Assembly (NCBI GenBank): GCA_028023455.1
Contig: JAQFVV010012396.1
Span: 24,861,070-24,925,069, forward strand
From: Epiperipatus broadwayi
Taxonomy: Eukaryota; Onychophora; Udeonychophora; Euonychophora; Peripatidae
DNA: 64,000 nt
Direction: 5' to 3'
Part shown: in pieces, positions 1-11,869 of the stretch
Layout of the letters: every line of letters starts with the position of its first letter
Position numbering within the stretch: the stretch's first letter is position 1
Program-made: the position numbers and the translations under genes
Notes under the pieces: model-generated
Databases searched by the model: none
Seen by the model: the letters and a program-made list of their open reading frames with translations, nothing else
What the model was told of the DNA's origin: nothing

Positions 1-3000
1 AAAAAATATTTTAGATATTTTATTTGTATTTGTTAATTAAATAACAAGAATTAATAGTAATAATAACACTATTAATATATAACGTATATTTAAAAAAATA
101 CCAGAATAAAAAAATTGAAAAAATTTAAAACATGGAAATAGCTTATTCCATAGGACATGCAAACATGCTCAATAAACCCAAGTAGATGTTTATAAAATCA
201 TTTGCTTTTGTAGTCGATTTTATGTTTATGAAAATAACTTTAGTCTCAAAATTAAGCCATAAAATTAATTTTAAAAACCATTGCAATATTTTTATAATAT
301 AAATAATATTAAAACAATAAACATGATGATTTTTGTGTAACTTAGAAGAATGATAGAGTAAGTTATTAGAATTAAGTTTAAGTATGCTACTACTAGTGGC
401 CAACAGCAGCTGGCTGCCTGAGTAATAAATAATTTTTTATTATTTTTTTAATACGAGTTAAATATTAATACTATCAGTCAGTTGCTAATAAAGTTATGCG
501 ATTATTGGAACATCAAAATAATAAGTTGAACTCAACAATTTCATTCACTTTAATGCCAAATTGTATCATAGTATGCTAAACAATAAGATAAACAATGAGA
601 TCTCGTTTTAATAAAAACAACTTTTAAGGTCGTTAGTTTTAATTATTTTTGTGGGTAAGAATTTTTGCAGAAATTATTAGTGTTTATAAATATATTTCTG
701 GTTTATTTAATAATTTGATTGGATTTTGTAATGCAACAAAATTAATAGTAGTTTGTTATGAATATTGATTTATTTTAACTAGATAATATTAAAGATAAAT
801 AGTTGCAAATGTATATATATATATATAGTTAATTTATATTTTTATAATATATATCCATATTATAAAAAAAAAACAGAGATAATTAAAAAATTGTCAGAAT
901 TAAATTTGAGGCTTAACAAGGTGGGAAAAAGATTTTAAAATATATTTTTAATCCAAATTTTAAAAAGAAGAATATTAACATGTTAAAAATTCTTTTTTAA
1001 AAAATATATATTTAAAACCTTTTTTATTTATTTTACAATATAATTTAACATAAATTTCATCGTATTTGATAACTTTTAAAAAGAATATGTATAACAAATA
1101 CCGAGAATATATGTAAAGTTCTTTTTTATATATATATGATTTCTACAACCACAGAAGTCGCATTTATTTAAAATGTATTATCTTCTATATGTTTCTTCAC
1201 AGCACTTGAAGGTATATTTTTTATTGTGAGATCATCTTTTTAAAGCAGTATATAATTTTTAATGAACTAGATTATGCCATGGTATGTGTAAAATATATCA
1301 ATTTGAATTTGGAGTATTGTGTTTTAAGTGCAGGTGAATATTCCACTGTAATATGATCAGTTATTCCCTGGTATAATATTAGTAACTGTGATGACATAAC
1401 TTCATTTCAAAGTGACAATAAACACAACACAGAAAAACACTTATATAAAACAAACCTTAATTAAGACAATATTCTGAAGTCCAAATTATTTTTTAAAAAA
1501 AGCAAATTAATATTTCAAGTCTTACTAGCAGATATATTTATTTTTCCGAGATTATATAAAATTTTGTACTGCATAAATTTGCCATTCTCTACAACTAGTG
1601 TTGAACAGTTATCTTTGGTTCTATTGAAACACTAACACTGCTCTTCTTTAAAAAAATATGTTTTAAATTAGTAACTTTAAATAAATAAAGGCAGGCATCT
1701 TATTGTCTAAGATTTAGATTATAAATTGTTTGTGAAATATCAATGAGAAAAATATAAATGATCTTATCAAGCTTTTTATTAAGTACCATAATGTTAAAAA
1801 ATAGATAGCACCATATGCCTTCTTTATTATTGAAATGGTCTTTATAAACAAAATGGGCTACTATTTGAATTTAAGTTTGTTAAATTAAACTAAATATTAT
1901 CAATACTGCATCTCCTTTATTCTCTTTATATTTTTATTATTTATTTTGCAATTGATAATTACTTGATTATCCAAATGATTGCATGAAGAATAAATATACA
2001 GATATTTCTATTATAAATTTATTAAACGCACATTGATTACGTAAGTAATATTTACTGAGGCTATAACCTCGATAATATGCATATAAAATGTGATAGTAAG
2101 GACCTCTACAGGTGTTTTAACCACAAGCTTATGCTATGGAAGAAAAGAGGAGAACCCTTCTTTACTTCAACCTACTTTCTATTTAAATAGGTGAAGCTGA
2201 AGCAGTTAGATCTGTGAGCGTGAAGCTATTCAATACTTCACTGATTAAGTCCACATTTCTTATTACATATTAATACTCGCAAAATCTTTCAATTTACAAT
2301 GAGTCAATGGAAAGATTTTATATTTAGAAATCTATTACAGTAATTTAGAGTTGTAATTATAAATTTATTAAATGCACATTCTATGTTAATTTAAATAATT
2401 ATGGTTTTTTTTTTTTAATTCATAGGTTGTCTAGCATTCAGTACAGGTTACAAAAAGTATTTAGATACTGATGAGTGATATCTTTCTGCAGCATTTAGAT
2501 ATCATAATTAAATGAAATCATTTATTGATTCTATGTATATTACTTCCTCACATTTCTAATACTCTGAAGTAAATGATTCAGAAAATATTTTTTAAATTGA
2601 GCTCCAGCATATTAATATAAATTCAAAACTTTACTTCTTAAAGCTTAATATTGGAAACAAAATAGATTAACATTTCAATTGTTTTTAACATGTTTTTAAG
2701 AATTATTTGTTTATATATTTGCAAAATCACAATTAGTTGACACCTACATTGCTTAATGATTGATAAACGTAAGATCATAAAAGATAAAACAACATTTAAA
2801 TAATATACTTGCAGGGCAAAATCCTCTTTCTAGAAGAACAGTGAAAAAAAGAAGGGAATTTTTAGGTGGATAAAATTTAAAAAGATTTATATTTTTGTTT
2901 TACTACCTATATAAGTGTAGCTAAAATTATTTACCACAATTGTATGCATCACCAGCTGAATCACGTATTAATAGTTGACATAAATAGTTGTAAGCTTGAA

Positions 3001-4090
3001 CTAAATGTACAAATTTTCATGCATTTACCAATTCAGATTTGAACTTAGTCATAGCCATGATAAGTAAATCTTCTACTACAGCATCTTGAGATATATTTAA
3101 TAGCTAATCAACTTATTGTAGTATTTAATGCAAATCATTACAACTGGAAAGATAAATCAATTAACATATTTTAGTCACAGCATCATATATACCCTTTTTA
3201 AAGTATTTTGATTAATTTATCAGTCATAAAATTTGTAATTAGTGAATTAATATATATATATATATTAGAAATCATGCCTTTGACCACTATTTTTTATATC
3301 CAGTTGTGTCTTATTTCCTTAATATGCTACAATGCAGAGCTAATTCCTGAGTGACTGATCTATGACATTATTATTTAAAATATTATTTAATATCAAGAAA
3401 ACCAAACACTTTTTGCATTATATCTTTTTAAATGATGTATTTTAATCTATTTTGAATTTGGTCTGAATGTAAGCAATAAATATAGAATTATGAGGAGTTT
3501 AGTCAATAATTTTAAATATGTGGTTGCTTTGCACTACTAAAACTTTATTGTTTATAATTTTTTATTATATATTAATATCAATTGACTAATAAACATAAAA
3601 TTATTTAAGGGCTTATTGGCATACATTAAAACTCCACATACTGAAAATCTTTAACAATGTTATATTTCTACATATGTATTGATATAAAATACATTTCTTT
3701 AAAAATAAATGAGAGAGTGGTTTGAGTTATATATAAATAATATAAAATGATTATGTTGTAAACCTGCTGTCATTGCAGTCTTTACAGATTACTCATCAAA
3801 TATCTTAATGAAATGTTATCAGAAAACTTACTCATAGATTGGTTCTATATATGCTACTAAAATCAAAAAACCTTGAAAATATAACTTTCCAAACTATTGT
3901 ATATAGTCACATCATATTATAGTCATAGTTTCATTTTTATACTTATTATATTATTACTTTGACTGAATAATCATTTCATAATTATCTGAGATTATAATAG
4001 GTAGATGTTAATTTACATACCAATACTGGCTGACTACTTGGTTTGGATATAGGTCTGAAATAAAAATATCAAATGTTCTTGTGACTTAAA
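1..4090. other. AT-rich DNA, no gene seen
   Basis: No open reading frame resembles a known protein, and no repeat family found elsewhere in the window recurs here. There are short (TA)n runs near 815 and 3250. A slightly less AT-rich patch around 2090-2230 shows no coding signal. It reads as intergenic or intronic DNA. Confidence 0.6.
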
Positions 4091-4095
4091 AAAAA

Positions 4096-4170
4096 TTTCA
4101 GGTTTAACCTATCCTGGATTTGAACTGAACATGGCAAGATGCCATAATAACTATGCTATTAGGTTTTGAG
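4096..4170 (-). repeat. tRNA-derived SINE-like fragment
   Basis: Read on the minus strand, an A-box-like stretch (TAGCATAGTTATT, about 4149-4160) is followed about 35 nt later by a good B box (GTTCAAATCC, about 4116-4125). Between them lies a small anticodon-arm-like hairpin (ATGGC/GCCAT). A T-run at 4088-4096 on this strand could act as a Pol III terminator. The tRNA fold is too incomplete for a real tRNA gene, so a tRNA-derived SINE head is likelier. A chance match is possible. Confidence 0.4.
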
Positions 4171-5025
4171 ATAAATGTTTCAATTAATGCACCTTATATA
4201 TTGAACAGTGATTCAATCGATATGATTAATATTTATGCTATGATTATTAAAAACATTTCTACCTTAAAAAAAAAAGAAAGATTAATTATATGTATATCAC
4301 AAAAAGAAAAGGGATAGTCTACTCAAAACAATAACCAAAAACATTTTTATTCAATGTTTGATTTTTCTCATTATATTTTGTTTCTATATTTTAGAGGACT
4401 ATATAATAAAAGTATATTTGAATTTTTGTTCATATTCACTATTCATAGCACATAGCCATCATAAATTTCTTTATTCAGCAGTATATTTAGCAGTAAAATA
4501 AACACAAAAAAGAACTGGAAAGCATGGAAATCTAAAAAATATACTCAACATTTTATATATTTTATTGATAATATTAAAAAGAAACAAAAATTTTAAAAAT
4601 TTGTAAAGCTTGAGTTTACAACTAAGTACAACATCCATAAATATAGTTACAGTGCACAAATAGGATGTGTAATAATATTGATATCACATGATGTATTAAT
4701 AGGTGAAGTATCTTTGGTCTTTAATCCAATGAAGGTTTTGGCATACATTTTGAATGACTAGTAGAGTTTTTTTTCAGAGTTTCAATTAACAGTGTATCTC
4801 TTTAATTATTATGTATATATACATGTATGTGGACATAATTTATTTTATAATTATTTTATACATATCTAATTTTTTTTATGTTATTGTGTGACATTTAATT
4901 TACAATTTAAATTTATCTATGGATTCATATATATATATAATAAACAAAATCCACTAAAATAATTCTACAAAATTAAAAATGCGTATATAAAATTAAAGAT
5001 TAATATCCTTTGCTATATATATAAA

Positions 5026-5185
5026 ATAAAAATGCAGATAACATTATAATACTAGCCAAAAAACTAAAATTTATTAAAATCACTACCATGATTTAATCTA
5101 TTAACAAATAGACCATGATTGTGGAGGAATTTTAGCAAAGTTTAGTTTTTTGGCTAGTATTGTAAAGTTAGATGCATTTTTATTT
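5026..5185. mobile_element. Small MITE-like element with about 40-bp TIRs
   Basis: The left arm (5026-5068) and right arm (5141-5183) are inverted repeats. The inner 20 bp, with the motif ACTAGCCAAAAAACTAAA, is perfect and the outer part is diverged (AAAATGCA shared at the tips). The roughly 70-bp middle has no coding capacity. This is the form of a non-autonomous DNA transposon. I could not fix a target-site duplication or assign a superfamily. Confidence 0.55.
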
Positions 5186-5529
5186 TTATTTATTATTAGT
5201 AGTATAACATTAAGCAGTATTTAATTTGGAACTTAAGTATTAGTCCAGACACCAAGATTGATTACAACAATTTCAATTATTTTAAATGTAGTTTATAAAG
5301 TATATTATAATAAGAATTGTTTTGTTAACATTATTTTAAAAAAATTAAAATTGATCACATAACTCTGTTTTAAGCCAATAAACATCATATGACTACCTCC
5401 TCTTATGCCTGTGTATAACTGTTGTTAAAACAGGTAAGTCTCACTATATATATTGTCACACACAGCAAGCTAGAGTAATCAATGGATGCCAGAAGGCTTG
5501 TGCATAAAATTCCCATCTAGTGCCTACTC

Positions 5530-5573
5530 ATCCAATATCCCCAGACTAGTTTCTGGCTTATGGCCTTTGTCAG
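5530..5573 (-). ncRNA. Decayed hammerhead ribozyme (FB1)
   Basis: On the minus strand the core reads CUGACAA, then a GGCC/GGCU-type stem II, then GAAAC, UAGUC and the distal stem I strand. The G of the CUGANGA core is A, which fits CpG decay of CUGACGA. The 5' strand of stem I is missing because the repeat changes sequence at 5574. It is not expected to cleave. Confidence 0.55.
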
Positions 5574-5836
5574 GTAGTCATGTGATGTTTATTGGCTTAA
5601 AACCAATCCTGCCTAATAGGATAGTGGTGGCTATGGTTATTAAAGAACCAAAGACACCAAAATATATGGATACTGAACTGGTTTCATATTCATATGACTA
5701 TATAAGCTAATGGGCTTGGATTGAAATCATTAAGGTGCTTTCAGTTGAAGACTCATAGTTTTGTAGTTAAATGGAGATAAAAGGTGGTTGCTGGAGGGTT
5801 GCATTAGATTCTAAGATCTAGATGCAGTGCTCTCAG

Positions 5837-5894
5837 ATCCAAGGCTCTTCACTGATGAAGGCCATAAGCCACAAACTAGTCTGGGGATATTGGG
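5837..5894 (+). ncRNA. Decayed hammerhead ribozyme (FB1)
   Basis: The order is stem I 5' strand (AUCCAA, then CUCUUCA), core CUGAUGA, stem II, and then CAAAC in place of GAAAC, UAGUC and UGGGGAUAUUGGGU. The GAAA guanine (G12) is lost, which should abolish cleavage. Stem I is still pairable. Confidence 0.6.
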
Positions 5895-6059
5895 TGAGTA
5901 GGCACTAGATGGGGATTTTATGCACAAGTTCTGACATCCATTGATTACTCTAGCTTGCTGGGTGTAGCAATATATAGTAAGTTTTTCCTGTTTTAATAAC
6001 TCAGTTTTGTGAATTGGTCAGAATTGACCTATTTATTCACTGATTGGTTTTCAAATGTC

Positions 6060-6736
6060 ACCCAATCTTCAGAGTAATTGACAAAATAATTGAAACATTT
6101 TTAAGATTATCTGTTTTGATCCATTTTAAGCTATTTATTTATATTATTTAATTCTTCAAACAAATCTTTAATTGTAAAATTTAATGTGCATTCAGTTCCT
6201 CAATCTTAAGATAACTAGAAATAGATGTAAACTGGATTATTATATGACTATTAAACCAATAGCAAAAAGAGGCTATACCACATATAAATCAAGAGTACCA
6301 ATGTTACATAAAATGGCAGGTTTGAAGTCCTTCTTGTTCAGAAAGGATAATCTTTGTAAATATTCATTGGATAAAGGCAAAAATATTGAAATGAATTCTA
6401 ATGAATTGTTAAATGTTGGCAATAATTTCAATCATATAAAAATTTTAATACAAAATATAAAAATAAAAAAAATATTAATAATAAGGTTGATTTTTCTACT
6501 AATAAAATTTGGATATTAATACCATATATTTTGAATTAACAAGCAAATTTCATAAGGAAAATTTATAAAGGTATATGTGGTATTGCATTTTATGCACATC
6601 CTACATTAAATAAATTAATAAATAACTCTAAAGATAAAACCTCATTTATAAATAAAAATTACATCATTTATAAATGGATATGTAGATGTGGTAATATATA
6701 TATATATATATATACCATATATGTACATCTCAATTC

Positions 6737-6784
<48 letters not shown>

Positions 6785-7080
6785 GAATTGAGATGTACAT
6801 TAGAAAAAAAAATGAAAGAGCACTTGATATTATTAAAAAGGGTTCAAAATACGAAACAAAATTGCAAAGGTAATAATAATATATTAGCTTCCATTTTTTA
6901 TGACCATAATAAATCATGTATATATGGTTTTGATTTTAATTATAATAATGTAAAAATATTGCAAACTGAAAGAAATAATAGTAATAAAAGGAAAATAAAG
7001 GAAGCTATGCTAATATATAAATACAACAAGACTTAATCAATAGGCAGGCACCAAACATTAAGATCATGGAATTATGGAAT
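6060..7080 (+). pseudogene. Penelope-like element: RT 3' part and GIY-YIG endonuclease, broken
   Basis: An uninterrupted frame at 6184-6519 carries features of the C-terminal part of Penelope RT (QFLNLKI near the start, then YTTYKSRVPMLHKM). After a frameshift near 6465 it continues with a stop near 6536, through HPTLNKLINNSKD to YIIYKWICRCGNIY at about 6660-6700. That last piece corresponds to the entry of the GIY-YIG domain. A TA palindrome then interrupts it, and the frame resumes as TLEKKMKEH, KILQTERN and KRKIKEAM, ending near NRQAPNIKIMELWNF. The order and spacing match the PLE endonuclease family. FB1 ends only about 60 bp upstream. The element is inactive. Confidence 0.8.
6690..6800. 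repeat. TA-loop palindrome inside the PLE endonuclease
   Basis: Perfect 20-nt arms (6721-6740 and 6781-6800; motif ATCTCAATTCCCCT and its complement) flank a 40-nt AT-alternating stretch. Together they make an 80-bp perfect palindrome. A second smaller one (TGGTA, TA tract, TACCA) lies just upstream at 6689-6717. Short ORFs on both strands here are artefacts of the palindrome. Confidence 0.9.
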
Positions 7081-7089
7081 TTTAACCTC

Positions 7090-8800
7090 TAAATGAATTG
7101 GTTGACAAAGACTATGAGAATAGTTGAAAGCGTTCCTAAGTGATGACTACATTTTTTGTCCTTTTCAAAATTTTTCATTACTGTATTTACTAATATTTAA
7201 TTATAAGATTATATATATATTAATATAAACTGCAAAACTATAACTACTATCAATCAAATCCTCCATATTATGTTTTTTCATTTACAAATAGTCATAAACT
7301 ATTATATATATAATACTGTTTCTTTTTTTTAGTAATGGAAAAACTTTATTCACAAAATATGTGGAATTGGTATTTTATCCAAAATCCAAGAGTCATCCTT
7401 AAAACTATCTACAAAAAGAAATGATAAAAAAACTCGAAGATAAAGATGCTAAATAAAAATTATATAACTAAAACTTAAGCATTATTTTTAACCATTAATA
7501 AATGCATAAAAATATGCATAACTATGAATATATATATACACACACGCATATCTAAATTAGGCTCAATTTTTAAATATTAATAATAAACAATTTATATATA
7601 AGTAAATAACATATAATAATTATGTAAATTAAAATCAAAACACAAAAATTAAATCTCAAAATTATCTATTATTTAATTAATTTATTTTAGATGCTTCTTG
7701 ATTTTCACTAGCAAATCTGAAAAATAGTTTCATCGGACTGTATTTGTTTTTATGTTTAATAATTTTAAATTTATTAATGATTTTTCTACAATTATAATTG
7801 TTCCAGGAAATCATTAAAAAAATGTATAAGTTTCAGAAATATCGTTTTCTGAAAAGTATAGTTTTGCAATTACAGATAGTCAAAATTTCAAATGTTGTGG
7901 TTTTCTTAAAACTGACTTTGAACAAGTATACAATATTTATAAATTGTGCAGTAAATTTTAAGGTTAACATTTCAGAAAAGGTATTTATTAAAGTAGTGTC
8001 ATACTTTTGTATTATTTCTGATTCATGGGATTGGATAATATAAAAAGATTCAAATTAAAAAACAAAACGATTTCTAATTTATATTTATATCAATAAATCA
8101 ATCATTTATATGTAATATTTCTATATTTAAGATATAACATCCTTCACATGATTTTAATCACTAATGTGGATACAAAATGTAATCTTAATAAAATGTTTTA
8201 AACATTAATATGAATTTTTCGAATAAACAAATCGTTAAATTCCCAAAACCCAGTAAATAGTTTGGCAAGTTTCTTTTAAAAAATCCGTTCTAGTATAAAT
8301 TGCAGCAATTTAAAATTAGTAATGACATTATGTAAATCATTAATTCATAAATGATTAAATTATAAACTATTTATTGTCATATTTGATAATATTGATCAAC
8401 AATCAGAGTCCCAAAGACCAAATATCCTATATATATTTTTTTTCTGATAACAATACTATTGGGTATGTGTGTATATAAAAATGTAAACAAATGCATGATG
8501 TAAATTAAATATTGAACAATAATATTAAAAAAATAATTATAAAGTAGAACTTAATAAAAGAAAATATATGAAAACTGATTATTTTATAGACATTTTTTGA
8601 TCTAAATAAAATTGCTAATAGTCACTTGAAATAGCATAAACATTAATAACATTTTTATTGATTATAATAAAAAATATATTAAAATAAATATGCTTTTCAT
8701 AAATTTTAACAATTATATTTTTTAAAAGGAAATAGTAAAAAAAAGAGACAAAAACAAATATAAATTTAATATTTGACATTTTTTAAAGTTTCTTTATAAG
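7090..8800. other. AT-rich DNA, nothing recognised
   Basis: There is no convincing gene or repeat family. The short frame at 7798-8043 has no recognisable motif and its composition is like the surroundings. Confidence 0.5.
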
Positions 8801-8906
8801 TAAAACCAAGCAAAACTCTCCATACAGTAGTGTCATCTTGTGCTAACAAGAGCAATCAATGGATGCCAGAAGGTTTGTGCATAAAATCCCTATCTAGTGC
8901 CTACTC

Positions 8907-8965
8907 ATCCAATATCCCCAGACTAGTTTCTGGCTTGTGGCCTTCATCAGTGAGAAGCCTTGGAT
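8907..8965 (-). ncRNA. Hammerhead ribozyme, core intact (FB1)
   Basis: On the minus strand: stem I 5' strand AUCCAA...UUCUCA, core CUGAUGA, stem II GGC/GCC with loop CACAA, GAAA, stem III C-UA-G, then UC and cleavage before UGGGGA, with the distal strand UUGGAU. All core bases required by the hammerhead consensus (CUGANGA, GAAA, UH) are present. The base pair closing stem II at the core is A-A rather than the usual G-C, so activity may be weak. Confidence 0.7.
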
Positions 8966-9290
8966 CTGAGAGCACTGCACCTAGATGTTAGGATCTAATG
9001 CAACCCTCCAGCAGCCACCTTTTAACTCTATTTAACTACAAAACTATGAGAATGAAATTGAAAACACAATTAATATTTTCAATCCAAGCTCAATAGCTTA
9101 TATAGTCATATGGGTCTGAACTCAATTCAGCACCCATACATTTTATATGATTATATAAGCTATTGAGCTTGGATTGAAAATATTAATTGTGTTTTCAATT
9201 TCATTCTCATATTTTTGTAGTTAAATAGAGTTAAAAGGTGGCAGCTGGAGGGTTGCATTAGATCCTAAGATCTAGGTGCAGTGCTCTCAG

Positions 9291-9349
9291 ATCCAAGGCT
9301 CTTCACTGATGAAATCTCCAAGCTAGAAATTAGTCTGAAGATATTGGAT
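9291..9349 (+). ncRNA. Hammerhead ribozyme with altered stem II (FB1)
   Basis: CUGAUGA and GAAA are retained. Proximal stem I is CUUCA/UGAAG, fully Watson-Crick, where other copies have CCUCA/UGGGG, so the two sides have changed together. Stem II (AUCUCCAAGCU) is poorly pairable and stem III becomes U-UA-G. It is probably inactive, but the covariation in stem I supports the fold. Confidence 0.6.
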
Positions 9350-9985
9350 GAGTAGGCACTAGATAGGGATTTTATGCACAAGCCTTCTGGCATCCATTGA
9401 TTGCTCTTGTTAGCACAAGATGGCACTACTGTATAAAGAGTTTTTGCTTTGTTTTGAATTGTTTAATAACAATTATGTGCTAGTATGAGATATATCATGT
9501 GATGTTTAGTTCTTTGTAACTAATACAAAAGACAGAAGATTCAATAATGGAAATGACAACATAGTACATAGTATAGGAATATAAATAAATCTTAATCTGG
9601 AATCAAATTTATTCTTGTATTTGAAAATAGAAAAATATTGTATATTCTTTTCTTAAGAAATTTCAGTATCTGTATGCTTTATGAGTCTTTAATTGATTAT
9701 TTAAATAATGTTTTTATTTTAATAATTTCCATTTATAAAAGACTATCAAAAACAAATAATTCAAAACGTAAATTATCGATATTATATTGAGTATCATGCA
9801 TCAGTTTAATATATTTTTAAATGTTTTAGGCTTTTTAAATTTGATTACCTTAAAAATCTATATGATTGTATGTAATTTTTAACTAGGTTCAGTTTGAATA
9901 ATACTTTGTAAACTATTATTAAATTATTATATGATATAAAAAATGATCATCTATAGAATTTTTAGAAAAAAGGCCTACAACATTG

Positions 9986-10233
9986 TAAAATGTGTCAAGC
10001 ATTGTTAGCCAAGAGGTGAATACAACTGCCTTGCAAGCAAGGAGTTGATTGCAGACAGTTGTTGTGGGTTCTCCTCCCAGCCGGTGCTATGACGTATGGA
10101 AAAAAAAAGTAAAATGTGTCAAGCATTGTTAGCTGAGAGGTCAGCCCAACTGCCTTGCAAGCAAGAAGTTGGTTGCAGATGGTTGTTGTGGGTTTGCCTC
10201 CCAGCCGATGCTATGATATATGGAAAAAAAAAA
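9986..10233 (+). repeat. Tandem pair of tRNA-derived SINEs
   Basis: Two copies of about 120 bp start at 9987 and 10111, each ending in an A-run (10098-10108 and 10222-10233). Both have an A box (TTAGCCAAGAGG or TTAGCTGAGAGG), an anticodon-arm-like segment (GCCTTGCAAGCAAGGAG) and a B-box-like GGGTTCTCCTCCC or GGGTTTGCCTCCC. Both start with the same flank (AAAATGTGTCAAGCATTG), and a third start-like fragment follows at 10240. This suggests tandem duplication or dimeric retrotransposition. Confidence 0.7.
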
Positions 10234-10628
10234 CAATGTAAAATGTGATTGGTGTGACATTCTGTTATCAATAATCATTTAAGATATTTTATTAGTTCAT
10301 CTCCCTTCATTTGTATATCATAATGATTCATGAAAGCTGGTGTAATTTGATAAAGTTATAAAAATGAGGGAAATTATTATTAATATTATTATTCTTTAAA
10401 TAGATTAAATTATAGACATGGTTGAGTTTTAGCTTAGTTATAATACTTTTTTTTTGTTTTTGAAACATCATTTATTATTTAACTTGAAACTAATCAATAT
10501 AGCATAATCTGTATAATAATAATTTAAATCTTCATTGCAGACTTTAGCAATGTCATTTTATATATTACATTTACAAGGGGAGTTAATATTGAACATAGAC
10601 AACCATCATATCTGATATCGTCATCATA

Positions 10629-10760
<132 letters not shown>

Positions 10761-10841
10761 TTGTAGTAGTAGTAATAATAGTAGTAAAAGTAACAATAAT
10801 AATAATTGACTTAAGTAGAAAAATTTTTGGAATATCACCAT

Positions 10842-11780
10842 TATGAGAAAAAAATTGGATCTTCTTAATAAGGAAAATATTTAAATTCACTCGAGAGTAA
10901 AATAACATATAAAAAATATGTATGAAGAAAATTATCTAATGTGATAAAACTTTCAGAGTACTTTATAAAAAATCAATAAAAACTCAAATTAACTAATATA
11001 TAACATTTTTTAACAACAACAAAACAAACGGGATTTTAATAATTTATAACTTATTATATATTAAATATCAATTTAATGATTTTTTTATACTTTTTAATTA
11101 AAACGTGATATTTTAATATGTTTTCTTCAATAATATTGATATTTTTAAATCAATATTCTACTGCATTATTTAATATTATTAAATACTTTAAAATTAACAT
11201 GAAGTTTCATAATTTATGCAATTTTTATTAAAACAAACCTGCATTCATTATTTTTTCATATATTATTATATTTTAACTAATATTAATAGTTTATATGTAA
11301 AAAAAATGTAAGCACTTGTGTAAAATATAGATGACTGTCAAAGCACTGGTATTCTATTATAAGGTATCCAGATGGTCAGTGAAATTTGATGATTAAAGTG
11401 ATAGTGTTAACATCTTTTTATTTTATTGACCATATTTTTTGTATCTCTTTCATAAATTTAGAATTGATATTGGAACTTCCTGATTACTATTTAATCTCAA
11501 TTACTATTGAAAAAAATATTTAGAAAATGAATTAAATGATAAAAAATATTAGAAATAAATTACAGTGAAAAGTAAAGCAACACAGTGTTATCACTGGAAA
11601 GAATCAGAACAAGCAAAATAAAAAATAAAAAAACACCCTGGCATATACAGGTATGTCCAATTTTGCAATCAATTTATAAAGATTATCAAAGAGTCATAAA
11701 CAAATATGAAATTCTATCTCAAGAAAAAGGAAAATATTGAAAAACAAATATGAAAAAAAATGACATTTTCCAATGTATTG
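10842..11780. other. AT-rich DNA, nothing recognised
   Basis: No ORF or repeat family was recognised. Confidence 0.5.
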
Positions 11781-11786
11781 TTTAGT

Positions 11787-11865
11787 GCAGTTTGTAAAGT
11801 TCAGACTTTTGAGCATAAGGACCTCAGATCGATTGTAATTCTACCCTCCCAGTGATCAAAGTTTT
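11787..11865 (+). repeat. tRNA-derived SINE (family 2)
   Basis: It starts with an A-box-like TTAGTGCAGTTTGTAAAG, followed by CAGACTTTTGAGCATAAGG and a B-box-like CAGATCGATTGTAATTC. It aligns along its length with the minus-strand copy at 24.9 kb, which shares TTAGTGCAGT and TTCAGATC. Two copies in one window make a dispersed SINE more likely than chance. Confidence 0.5.
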
Positions 11866-11869
11866 TACT

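Larger units (their letters stand above)
5424..6000. repeat. FB1 repeat locus 1 (foldback pair with hammerhead relics)
   Basis: The left part (5424-5573) is the inverted complement of the right end (5837-6000). The tips read TTAAAACAGG on the left and CCTGTTTTAA on the right. The interior, including TGCCTAATAGGATAG and a TATATAAG TATA-box-like sequence near 5697-5706, matches the unit of the 41.65-43.02 kb array. The open frame at 5486-5710 is an accident of this repeat. The next recognisable sequence downstream is a Penelope-like RT fragment. Confidence 0.85.
8803..9512. repeat. FB1 repeat locus 2 (long foldback pair)
   Basis: The sequence reads into its own complement around 9125. About 320 bp of left arm (8803-9117) matches the inverse of 9139-9470, with a loop of only about 40 bp (CCCATACATTTT region). 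Each arm contains one hammerhead. The right arm runs on into the next unit start (GTGCTAGTATGAGA), as in the tandem array at 42 kb. A transcript through it would form one long hairpin. Confidence 0.9.

Noticed and set aside
5486-5710. 74-codon frame
   Set aside because: It lies wholly within repeat FB1 and is not conserved as a frame in the other FB1 copies.
9986-10233. Functional tRNA genes
   Set aside because: The anticodon and acceptor stems do not form correctly. A-runs and tandem duplication point to SINEs.
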